Below the pieces are notes generated by a model. That model was not told the origin of the DNA. It saw only the letters and a list, made by a program, of their open reading frames with translations, and did no database searches. The position numbers were made by a program, and so were the translations under genes. Positions 1 through 6,868 of a stretch of 6,918 bases of DNA are shown here, one piece after another (within the stretch, counting starts at the first letter, position 1; every line of letters starts with the position of its first letter). Location: NCBI GenBank assembly GCA_030151145.1, contig JASLEL010000011.1:1-6918 (forward strand), given 5' to 3'. Source of the DNA: Aquirhabdus sp. (GTDB lineage: Bacteria > Pseudomonadota > Gammaproteobacteria > Pseudomonadales > Moraxellaceae).

Positions 1-53
1 TGATGGGCTTCCCTGAGGCAGATATGCTGATGGCGATTGCATTAGCGATGTGA
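1..53 (+). CDS. possible 3' tail of an upstream gene (very uncertain)
   Basis: The reading frame that begins with the third base is open from the window edge to a TGA at 51-53 and reads MGFPEADMLMAIALAM. It could be the C-terminus of a gene that enters from the left. The stretch is too short to identify and could equally be chance. The ATG at position 3 need not be a start. I do not recognise a family from these residues. Confidence 0.2.
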   Translation, partial: MGFPEADMLMAIALAM

Positions 54-103
54 TGCCAAAACTGACAATGCGTCCTGCCAAATTCTACACCAAGCGCACG
101 ATA

Positions 104-146
104 AAAATCAGTTAAACTACACCTTTCTTGTTTTGAATCTGATTTT
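104..146. repeat. 8-bp inverted repeat in the rlmKL leader
   Basis: AAAATCAG at 104-111 is the exact reverse complement of CTGATTTT at 139-146, with 27 bases between. The right arm ends 13 bases before the ATG at 160 and just before the weak ribosome-binding site. In RNA the arms could close a loop over the leader. The arms are AT-rich and the loop is long, so the structure would be weak. It could be a chance repeat, an operator half-site pair, or the remains of a terminator for the upstream gene. Confidence 0.3.
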
Positions 147-159
147 ACTGGAATGCAAC

Positions 160-2400
160 ATGACTGTGTCTGCCCGCCGTTCACTTTATCATCTGACCTG
201 TGCTGATGGCCTCGAGCGGCTGCTGGCTGAGGAGGTCACTGGGCTTGGCGCAGACGTCATCAAGCAGCCGACCTTCCTGCAGGGCCGCGTCATCATCGAA
301 GGCTCACTGGAGACGGCTTACCGGATCTGTTTGTGGTCACGGCTGGCTTCACGTGTCCTGCTGCCGCTATTTAATGTCGAAGTCCCACGTCAGGACACGC
401 GTGATGTCGCCGAAGAGCTGTTTGAAGCGGCACGCGACTTTGACTGGTCACTGGTGTTCAGTCCGCAAAGCAGCTTTGTGGTCCGGCTCCAGACCGAGCG
501 CGACGTCAAGCTCAATACCATGTTTGCGACCTTACGCATTAAAGATGCCATCGTCGATAACTTCCTCGACTCGCATGGCAGCCGCCCGAATGTCGATACG
601 CAAAATCCGGAAATCACCATCACGGCACTGGCCGGTATGCGTGAGCATACCTTTTATCTTGATCTCTCCGGCGACAGCCTGCATCGTCGCGGCTATCGCG
701 AAGCCATGACGGATGCACCGCTGAAAGAGAATCTTGCTGCGGCTATCCTGCGGATGGCAGACTGGCATAGCGGCAAGTTCCATACCTTGATTGATCCCAT
801 GTGTGGTTCAGGCACCTTTGTTATCGAAGCGCTCATGATGGCCACCGATCGCGCACCGGGTCTGAGCCGTCATTTTGGTTTTATTGGTTGGTCTGGACAT
901 GATCGCAGCCTCTGGCAACATCTTAAACATGAAGCCGCGAGTCGCCATGAAGCGGCACTGGATCGGCTGCAGCGGCGTCATATCGAGCAGCCGTTTATCT
1001 ATGCCTTCGATGCCGATTGGAATTCGGTCAAGGCTAGCCGGACCAATCTGGTGGAAGCGGGTCTGGAGGCTTGTCTGGCTTTCGTCCGTATCGAAGAGCG
1101 TAGTCTGGCTGAATGGGGTGATCTTACCTTGTCATCGGGGACCCACACTCTGTTGATCACCAATCCGCCCTATGGCGAGCGTCTAGGCGACAAGGCCAGC
1201 AATCGTGCGCTGTATCAGGGCTTGAGCTTTAACCTGCAAAAATACCTGCCCAAGCAGACGGCCGCGATCATTGCAGCCCAGATCGAACAGGTCGACGTGC
1301 TGCCTTTGGCGCATTTCAGCAATACCCGTCTCATGAATGGCAATCTGCCAATCTATGTCCGCATTGGCGAGATCATCCCATTTCCAAATAAACCCGCCTT
1401 CCTTGAGGTCTGGCAGACACCCCAGATCGAGTTTACCGAAGACAATGCGGGTGCGCAGGATTTCACCAATCGCCTGATCAAGAACATTACTAATCTGCGT
1501 AAGCAGGCGCTCCGTGAAGGCGTGAGCAATCTGCGTCTCTATGATGCCGACCTCCCCGACTTTAACCTTGCCATCGATCTCTATGGTGATCAGGTCCATG
1601 TACAGGAGTATGCACCACCCAAGACGATTGATCCCGAGAAAGCCAAAAAGCGCTTTAGTCTTGCGCTAGCCATGATTCGTCAGGTACTGGGGGTCGCTCG
1701 TGAGCAGGTCTATATCAAGACCCGCGCCCGGCAGAAAGGCACTGAGCAGTACGAAAAGAAAAGCGAAGGCGGCAAACGTCAGATCGTGCAGGAAGGCCGC
1801 GGCCGTTTCTATATCAATCTGACCGATTACCTCGACACTGGGCTCTTTCTGGACCATCGTCCCATGCGCCTGCGGATCGCAGAAGAATCACGCGGCAAAC
1901 ACTTCCTGAATCTCTATGCCTATACCTGCACCGCCAGCGTGCATGCGGCTCTGGGCGAGGCAGCCAGCACCACGAGTGTCGACTTATCCAACACCTATCT
2001 CGACTGGGGCAAGAGCAACTTTGCCTTGAACGGCCTCACCGTCGATCATCCCGATCAGCGTCATCTGTTCTTTGCTGCCGATGTGTTTGAGTGGCTGAAA
2101 GAAGGCAGTGAAATCTACGATCTGATCTTTATCGATCCGCCGACATTTTCCAACTCCAAGAAATTCTTTGGCACTTTCGATATCCAGCGCGATCACCTGT
2201 CCTTGATCAAGCGTGCCATGAACCGGCTCAGTGCCGACGGTACCCTGTATTTCTCCAATAACTTCCGCCGCTTTGAGCTTGACGAGATGCTGCCGGAGCT
2301 GTTCGAGTTTCAGGAGATCACTGCCAGCACCATTGGCTTTGACTTCAAGCGCAACCAGAAAATTCACCGCGCCTGGCGTATCCGCCATAAGTCGGCATAA
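160..2400 (+). CDS. rlmKL (rlmL): bifunctional 23S rRNA methyltransferase RlmKL (m2G2445 / m7G2069)
   Basis: This is a fused enzyme that uses S-adenosylmethionine to methylate 23S rRNA at G2445 (N2, N-terminal RlmL half) and G2069 (N7, C-terminal RlmK half) during assembly of the large subunit. Numbered from the ATG at 160 (746 residues), an N-terminal THUMP-type region covers roughly residues 50-165, with RPNVD at 142-146 and DLSGDSLHRRGYR at 168-180. The first methyltransferase follows, with SAM motif DPMCGSGTF at 212-220 and catalytic NPPY at 335-338. A linker carries LYDADLP (460-466) and EYAPPKTID (483-491). The RlmK half has TGLFLDHR (560-567), a SAM loop around NLYAYTCTAS (584-593) and DPPTF from D659. 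E. coli RlmKL has 702 residues and the same order. A TTG at 133 would add nine residues, but the ATG at 160 fits the family N-terminus and has a weak GGA seven bases upstream. The next gene follows after 11 bp, so the two are probably co-transcribed. The assignment is secure; the start is less so. Confidence 0.96.
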   Translation: MTVSARRSLYHLTCADGLERLLAEEVTGLGADVIKQPTFLQGRVIIEGSLETAYRICLWSRLASRVLLPLFNVEVPRQDTRDVAEELFEAARDFDWSLVFSPQSSFVVRLQTERDVKLNTMFATLRIKDAIVDNFLDSHGSRPNVDTQNPEITITALAGMREHTFYLDLSGDSLHRRGYREAMTDAPLKENLAAAILRMADWHSGKFHTLIDPMCGSGTFVIEALMMATDRAPGLSRHFGFIGWSGHDRSLWQHLKHEAASRHEAALDRLQRRHIEQPFIYAFDADWNSVKASRTNLVEAGLEACLAFVRIEERSLAEWGDLTLSSGTHTLLITNPPYGERLGDKASNRALYQGLSFNLQKYLPKQTAAIIAAQIEQVDVLPLAHFSNTRLMNGNLPIYVRIGEIIPFPNKPAFLEVWQTPQIEFTEDNAGAQDFTNRLIKNITNLRKQALREGVSNLRLYDADLPDFNLAIDLYGDQVHVQEYAPPKTIDPEKAKKRFSLALAMIRQVLGVAREQVYIKTRARQKGTEQYEKKSEGGKRQIVQEGRGRFYINLTDYLDTGLFLDHRPMRLRIAEESRGKHFLNLYAYTCTASVHAALGEAASTTSVDLSNTYLDWGKSNFALNGLTVDHPDQRHLFFAADVFEWLKEGSEIYDLIFIDPPTFSNSKKFFGTFDIQRDHLSLIKRAMNRLSADGTLYFSNNFRRFELDEMLPELFEFQEITASTIGFDFKRNQKIHRAWRIRHKSA

Positions 2401-2402
2401 GG
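2399..2402 (+). promoter_or_regulatory. ribosome-binding site of the DUF2520-type gene, overlapping the rlmKL stop
   Basis: AAGG at 2399-2402 includes the last two bases of the rlmKL TAA stop and lies nine bases before the ATG at 2412. It is a modest Shine-Dalgarno match. Its overlap with the stop codon suggests that ribosomes finishing rlmKL could help start the downstream gene. Confidence 0.45.
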
Positions 2403-2411
2403 CCTAAGCCG

Positions 2412-3311
2412 ATGGGCAAAACGCTCAATATCATCGGCGCTGGTCATGTCGGCCAGACGCTTGGACATCTCTGGCAGCGACAGCAGACATTCGTGATTCA
2501 GGATGTGCTGAATCAGACCTTGTTAAGCGCTCAGACTGCGGTGGATTTTATGCAGGCTGGGCGGGCGACTTTGGATTGGTCAACACTACGGGCTGCCGAT
2601 GTCTGGATGATCACGGTGCGCGATGATCAGATAGCCAATGCTGCCAATCAGTTGGCAGACAGTGGTTTGCTTCGCGAAGGAGATATTGTCTTTCATTGTA
2701 GCGGCGCACTGCCCTCTGCATTATTAGTCAAAGTACAGGATCATGGCGCGCACATCGCCAGCGTCCATCCGATCAAGAGCTTTGCCGACCCAGCCATTGC
2801 AGTTACTAATTTCGCCGGAACCTTTTGCGGGATTGAAGGCGATGTCGCTGCAACGACGGTGCTCACCGCTGCATTTACGACGTTAGACGCCCATCTGATC
2901 CCAATTAATGCCAGCCAGAAGACCCTCTATCACGGGGCCAGTGTGGTGGTGAGCAACTATCTGGTGGCTCTGATGGAAGTGGGTATACAGAGCTTTATAC
3001 AGGCCGGGATCAGCCGTGAGGATACGCTCAAGATCATCGCACCGATAGCGACGGGAACGATTCATAATATTGCGAATCTGGGAACGGCACATGCGCTGAC
3101 AGGGCCAATTGCGCGAGGCGATCTGCCTACAGTTGCAAAACAACTCAAGGCATTTACACACTGGCAAGCTGATTTTGGCGAGCTCTATCGTTTACTAGGT
3201 ACAGTTGCTGTGACACTTGCAAAAGATAAAGCGCAAGCGAATTCAGTGCATTTGAGACAGATACAGGATTTATTGACCACACCCCAGACAGAATCAGCTA
3301 ACGATGCTTAA
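2412..3311 (+). CDS. Rossmann-like, DUF2520 domain protein (putative NAD(P)-dependent oxidoreductase)
   Basis: The 299-residue protein has a two-domain plan seen in ProC/ketopantoate-reductase-like dehydrogenases. Near the N-terminus, after a beta strand, is the dinucleotide loop GAGHVG at residues 9-14. VWMITVRDDQI follows at 64-74, then the strand DIVFHCSGAL (91-100) and the segment SVHPIKSFADP (117-127), which is typical of the Rossmann/DUF2520 family. The C-terminal half is helical, with YHGASVVVSNYLVAL at 173-187 and ALTGPIARGD at 228-237, the usual DUF2520 signature. I see no signal peptide or membrane segment, so it is probably cytoplasmic. The substrate is unknown; binding of NAD(P) is inferred from the loop only. 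It starts 11 bp after rlmKL on the same strand and probably shares its transcript, though nothing in the sequence links it to rRNA methylation. The family call is good; the reaction is not known. Confidence 0.85.
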   Translation: MGKTLNIIGAGHVGQTLGHLWQRQQTFVIQDVLNQTLLSAQTAVDFMQAGRATLDWSTLRAADVWMITVRDDQIANAANQLADSGLLREGDIVFHCSGALPSALLVKVQDHGAHIASVHPIKSFADPAIAVTNFAGTFCGIEGDVAATTVLTAAFTTLDAHLIPINASQKTLYHGASVVVSNYLVALMEVGIQSFIQAGISREDTLKIIAPIATGTIHNIANLGTAHALTGPIARGDLPTVAKQLKAFTHWQADFGELYRLLGTVAVTLAKDKAQANSVHLRQIQDLLTTPQTESANDA

Positions 3312-3343
3312 CGTCTTTGGCTGAATCTAGGATCAATGTGATA
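3312..3343. other. 32-bp gap between convergent genes, no terminator seen
   Basis: This is the whole space between the stop codons of the DUF2520-type gene and the oppositely oriented macro-domain gene. The best pairing is a 3-bp ATC/GAT stem around TAG, and there is no T-run on either strand. An intrinsic bidirectional terminator is therefore not apparent. Transcripts from both sides may overlap here or end by Rho. Confidence 0.6.
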
Positions 3344-3940
3344 TTACTTACCAATGCGCATCAACTGATGATGCGTCCGCAGAATGGACATTGCGTTGAG
3401 CCCTTGGATGGGGTTCTCATACGCGGACTGGACGGCATCATATGCGATACGCATTTGCCTAGCTGCGTGATGTGCGGTGACATGACCGACTCCAGTGCCT
3501 AGACCGGGGACCAGTATGCTTGTAATGGGATCTGGATGCTGAATGGCCGCGATGAGCGCCGCGCGAAATGCGAGATAGACATTGACGGTCTGCTGAATCG
3601 GGCTCGGAATGCGCATGGTCGGCGCGCAAATGAGCCACGGAATCGCAGGATGCTGCGTCTCGATGACGATCGCCTGCCCGACGGGCAATTCACCAAAGTG
3701 CTTTTGACAAATCTGCTGCTGCAGACGTGCCTCCAGCGCGCGACCAAAATACTGACGATAAATCAGATCGATACCGCCATCCATAAAGCCGAAGCTGTTG
3801 GCTGGACTCACGATAGCATCTGTTGTCTGCGTAAAGATGTCACCCATAGAAAAAGTGACATTGGGGAGGTCCTGAAAGGCGTGCTGCCACGCATCAACGA
3901 CATCCGGGTTAATATCGCACAGATGCAGATGGGGCAGCAT
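3344..3940 (-). CDS. macro-domain protein, YMR087W-like (putative ADP-ribose-derivative binding or hydrolase)
   Basis: The 198-residue protein is about the size of a single macro domain. It opens with the strand LHLCDINPDVVDAW (residues 5-18). A GD follows at 33-34, then DAIVSPANSFGFMDGGID at 41-58, which carries the conserved asparagine (N48) and the glycine-rich ligand loop. The second ligand loop is VPGLGTGVG at 144-152. APTMRIP (106-112) and the VYLAFRAAL helix (121-129) lie between them. This arrangement recalls yeast YMR087W, a predicted ADP-ribose-1''-phosphate phosphatase, more than the classic NAVN-type MacroD or DarG proteins. Macro domains bind ADP-ribose or its phosphates and some hydrolyse them; which applies here is not visible. 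No signal peptide or membrane segment is seen. The start is fixed by AGGAGG just upstream. It lies 15 bp downstream of rapA on the same strand, so co-transcription is likely. The superfamily call is firm; the activity is an inference. Confidence 0.82.
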   Translation of the reverse strand: MLPHLHLCDINPDVVDAWQHAFQDLPNVTFSMGDIFTQTTDAIVSPANSFGFMDGGIDLIYRQYFGRALEARLQQQICQKHFGELPVGQAIVIETQHPAIPWLICAPTMRIPSPIQQTVNVYLAFRAALIAAIQHPDPITSILVPGLGTGVGHVTAHHAARQMRIAYDAVQSAYENPIQGLNAMSILRTHHQLMRIGK

Positions 3941-3944
3941 AGAA

Positions 3945-3950
3945 CCTCCT
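3945..3950 (-). promoter_or_regulatory. strong Shine-Dalgarno of the macro-domain gene
   Basis: On the minus strand the bases read AGGAGG, followed by TTCT and the ATG ending at 3940. The core match to the 16S rRNA tail is complete, though the four-base spacing is slightly tight. The site sits inside the 15-bp gap after the rapA stop. The gene is therefore likely to be translated well from the rapA message, and its start is well supported. Confidence 0.8.
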
Positions 3951-3955
3951 GAGGT

Positions 3956-6790
3956 TTACTTCATTGCCACCAGTATCCGGATCGAATCCGGCACCAGCGA
4001 CAGTTGCTCCAAGAGCTGTACACCCTGCTCTCTTTGCTTGGTCAGGCGCTCGATTTCATCTTCACGCACGCTCGGGTTATGCGCTTTCAGATAAATCAGG
4101 CGATCCAGCTCTTGCTGCAGGTGATCGCCATAGCGTTTCTGCGCGGTCTCGGCAAAGCCTTTGATCTGCGCCCGCGCCAACTCTTCCGCCTGCTTATAGC
4201 GCTGCTCAATGACATCACGACGCAGTTTGATCACCTGCCGGGCATTATTCATATCCAGTGACTGGATCTGTGGCTTGAGCATGGCGGAGTTAATGCGCGC
4301 AGAGAGATCCTGACCATTCTCACTGATCAGAATTCGGATCAGCTGTTGCGGCAGGCTTGCCGCGAGATTCAGTACTTTAGGGGCGATGACTTCGACGCGG
4401 AACCATGCTTCCAGCAGGATCTTGCCAGCCGGGATCACCGAGCTGCGCAGGACTGCGACGTTGGCGTTACCAAAGGACTGCGTACGCACAATTTCAAAGA
4501 TGCGACCCAGAAATGGATGCTCGATGGTGAAATACTGCGCATCTTCGCGAGACAATGCCTGCTCACGCGAGAAGGTCACGGTCATGCCTTCCTCTGGAAT
4601 ATCCATACCATCGACCAGCATCTGGTCGGAGTGATGGATGATCACGGTACCGTCGTGCTGCTCGTCATGCTCGATATTGGTGGCCGACATGAAGCGCCCA
4701 ATGAAATCCGGCAGCGGATTGTTCTCATCCTGCTCCTGCATGGCGCGGACGATGCGGTGGGCGATGGTCGGACGGCAGGAGTTGAACTCAAGCAGACGAT
4801 CCCGACCGGATTGCAACTCGGACTCCAATGCCAGTCGTTCATCATTGACCTGTGCCAGCAACGCTTCAAAGCGTTCAGCGACTTCAGTTTTCTGATGGCT
4901 TTCGAGTAAGGCTTCCTTCAGCTCAGGCAGGTGATTTTCTTGCAAGACTTGCGCAGTCGGCGAAATATGGCCAAAAATATCCAGCGCTTCGTTGTACCAG
5001 CGGAACATGTTTTCTTGAGCGGTTCCCATCAGATAAGGCACATAGATCTGAATGCGGTTCTGCTGGCCAATCCGGTCCAGACGACCGATGCGTTGCTCCA
5101 GCACATCCGGGTTGGATGGCATATCAAACAATACCAGATGACTTGCAAACTGGAAATTACGTCCTTCGGAACCGATCTCGGAACACAAGAGTATCTGCGC
5201 ACCGTATACATCATCTGCGAAGTACGCCGACGCCTGATCGCGTTCGAGCAAACTCATGGTCTCATGGAACATCGCGGTACGAATGCCGCCATGCACGCGC
5301 AACGCAGCCTCTAACGACTCGACCACCGGACCACTCCGGGCGATGAGCAAGACTTTGTGATGTTTAAGTTCGGTCTTGAGCAGATTCAGGAGCCATGGCA
5401 CACGCGGATCATGCTGCATCCACTCGCCATCCAGTTGCTGCTCTTCAGGCCACATCTGCTGACGCAGATTGCCAGTGAAGGGCCAGTTGGCCGGTGCTGG
5501 CAGCGGTGCCGCCACGCAGTCACGACCCGGGAAGCCCTGAATGGCATCGCGGGTATTGCGGAACAGGATACGACCAGTACCATGTCGATCCAGCAGTTCG
5601 CTGATCGCACGATAACGTGCCTCGGGATGATCCTCGACAGGATGACCCAAAAGCGCCGCAATCGCCTCATGCTGGGGCGGACTTAAGGGTGCATCCTGCA
5701 TGAGCGCCTCGGCCACCTGTGCCGTACTGGCATAGTTGGCTTCTTCTTCCAGAAAGTGATCCAGCGTATCAAAGCGCTCGGGGTCCAGTAAACGCAGGCG
5801 GGCAAAATGACTATCGACACCGAGCTGCTCCGGTGTTGCGGTCAACAGCAGTACCCCGGGGGTCTGATTGGCAAAATCAGCCACCAGATCGTAGCGGTCA
5901 TTGCCCCCGACGTCTTCATGCCATGTCAGATGATGGGCTTCATCAACGACCAGCAGATCAAATCCGGCTTCCAGTGCCTGCGCATTCAGATCGGCGTGAT
6001 CGAGCAAGAGATCGACACTGGCAATGATGCAGTCTTCGGTCGCAAAGGGATTGCTCTCAGGATCGTTTTCCTTCAGGAATGCAGTTCGCTCAAGATCAAA
6101 CAGCGAGAAATTCAGATTGAAACGACGACGCATCTCAATCATCCACTGATACTGCAGCGAGTCTGGCACCAAAATCAGCACGCGCTCACTACGACCTGTG
6201 GTGAGCTGCTGATGGATGATCAGGCCCGCTTCGATGGTTTTACCCAAGCCCACTTCGTCGGCCAGCAGCACGCGCGGAGCCAGACGACGGCCAACTTCGT
6301 GCGCGATGTAGAGCTGATGCGGGATCAGACCGACACGTGGGCCGATCAAACCGCGCAATGGACTGATTGCCCGACGCGACTGCATCAGCAGGGCTTCGAT
6401 ACGCAGGTCGTACCAGTCTTTGGGCTCAAGCTGGCTGGCAAGCAGTCGTTCAAGCGGACGTGCCAATTGTAGATGTGCTGCCAGACGAGTTTCGGATAGG
6501 GTCTTGATCACATCGGGTGCTGATATCTGTGCGCATTCATAGCGCAGCACACCCGAGCGGTTTTCGGTGGACAATACCTGCCAGTCGATTCCATCCTGAT
6601 CGGTCAATGTATCGCCGATGGCAAAAATGATGCGCGATAGCGGCGCATTCATGCGTGCATATACACGCGTCTCATCGCTTTTGGGAAACAGTATACTGAT
6701 GGTTCGCTCATCAACATCGATCAGCACCCCTAAACCCAGTTCTGATTCGGTATCAGACAACCACCGCTGGCCTATGGCAAATTCTTGCAT
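3956..6790 (-). CDS. rapA: RNA polymerase-associated ATP-dependent protein RapA (HepA)
   Basis: RapA is a Swi2/Snf2 ATPase that binds RNA polymerase and helps recycle it from stalled post-termination complexes. The 944 residues match the E. coli protein (968) from end to end. The N-terminal beta-rich region begins FAIGQRWLSDTESELG at 4-19. The ATPase core has DEVGLGKT (Walker A, 178-185 with K184), DEAH at 283-286 and LLTATP at 315-320. The second RecA lobe carries LLCSEIGSEGRNFQF (534-548) and QRIGRLDRIGQ (566-576, arginine fingers). A helical spacer and the C-terminal domain, with SREDAQYFTIEHP at 747-759, complete it. Around residues 425-460 it is roughly 20 residues shorter than E. coli RapA. 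The ATG at 6790 is chosen because the family N-terminus starts there; its ribosome-binding site is weak (AAG about seven bases upstream). A macro-domain gene follows after 15 bp. No frameshift or missing motif is seen. Confidence 0.96.
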   Translation of the reverse strand: MQEFAIGQRWLSDTESELGLGVLIDVDERTISILFPKSDETRVYARMNAPLSRIIFAIGDTLTDQDGIDWQVLSTENRSGVLRYECAQISAPDVIKTLSETRLAAHLQLARPLERLLASQLEPKDWYDLRIEALLMQSRRAISPLRGLIGPRVGLIPHQLYIAHEVGRRLAPRVLLADEVGLGKTIEAGLIIHQQLTTGRSERVLILVPDSLQYQWMIEMRRRFNLNFSLFDLERTAFLKENDPESNPFATEDCIIASVDLLLDHADLNAQALEAGFDLLVVDEAHHLTWHEDVGGNDRYDLVADFANQTPGVLLLTATPEQLGVDSHFARLRLLDPERFDTLDHFLEEEANYASTAQVAEALMQDAPLSPPQHEAIAALLGHPVEDHPEARYRAISELLDRHGTGRILFRNTRDAIQGFPGRDCVAAPLPAPANWPFTGNLRQQMWPEEQQLDGEWMQHDPRVPWLLNLLKTELKHHKVLLIARSGPVVESLEAALRVHGGIRTAMFHETMSLLERDQASAYFADDVYGAQILLCSEIGSEGRNFQFASHLVLFDMPSNPDVLEQRIGRLDRIGQQNRIQIYVPYLMGTAQENMFRWYNEALDIFGHISPTAQVLQENHLPELKEALLESHQKTEVAERFEALLAQVNDERLALESELQSGRDRLLEFNSCRPTIAHRIVRAMQEQDENNPLPDFIGRFMSATNIEHDEQHDGTVIIHHSDQMLVDGMDIPEEGMTVTFSREQALSREDAQYFTIEHPFLGRIFEIVRTQSFGNANVAVLRSSVIPAGKILLEAWFRVEVIAPKVLNLAASLPQQLIRILISENGQDLSARINSAMLKPQIQSLDMNNARQVIKLRRDVIEQRYKQAEELARAQIKGFAETAQKRYGDHLQQELDRLIYLKAHNPSVREDEIERLTKQREQGVQLLEQLSLVPDSIRILVAMK

Positions 6791-6819
6791 AACGCGCTTA
6801 TTTCCACCGTAAAAAACAA

Positions 6820-6849
6820 ATTCTTTTCAATCAGTAAAGCTTAAGTAAA
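6820..6849 (-). promoter_or_regulatory. weak candidate sigma-70 promoter for rapA
   Basis: Reading the minus strand, TTTACT (bases 6849-6844) is followed after 18 bases by AAGAAT (6825-6820). Each hexamer matches four of six consensus bases. The site lies 29 bases upstream of the ATG in an AT-rich stretch. The match is poor enough to arise by chance, and other pairings are possible. Confidence 0.2.
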
Positions 6850-6868
6850 AGTACAGGTCTTTTTACTT
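6843..6868. repeat. 8-bp inverted repeat upstream of rapA
   Basis: AAGTAAAA at 6843-6850 and TTTTACTT at 6861-6868 are exact reverse complements separated by ten bases. A related AGTAAAG lies at 6833-6839. The arms overlap the possible -35 element of rapA. They could form an operator or a weak AT stem. There is no GC-rich stem and no long T-run directly after either arm, so a strong terminator is unlikely. Confidence 0.35.

Noticed and set aside
62..89. Possible rlmKL promoter: CTGACA at 62-67 with TCTACA at 84-89
   Set aside because: The -35 match is good, but the -10 hexamer matches only three of six bases, and no better -10 exists at 16-18 bases spacing.
133..159. TTG at 133 as the rlmKL start
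   Set aside because: The nine added residues do not resemble the family N-terminus and the TTG has no clear Shine-Dalgarno. The ATG at 160 is preferred, although the longer form cannot be excluded.
1183..1599. A 138-residue open frame on the minus strand, antisense to rlmKL
   Set aside because: It sits inside conserved rlmKL sequence and has no family features. Other frames overlapping rlmKL, such as 200-709 plus and 1984-2388 minus, are rejected for the same reason.
3536..3952. A 138-residue open frame on the plus strand over the macro-domain gene
   Set aside because: The minus-strand frame has macro-domain motifs and a strong ribosome-binding site; the plus-strand frame has neither.
5807..6472. 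A 221-residue open frame on the plus strand, antisense to rapA
   Set aside because: It lies wholly within the rapA coding region on the opposite strand, shows no recognisable motif, and is explained by the codon bias of rapA. The same applies to the plus-strand frames at 4346-4909, 4852-5346 and 5719-6027.
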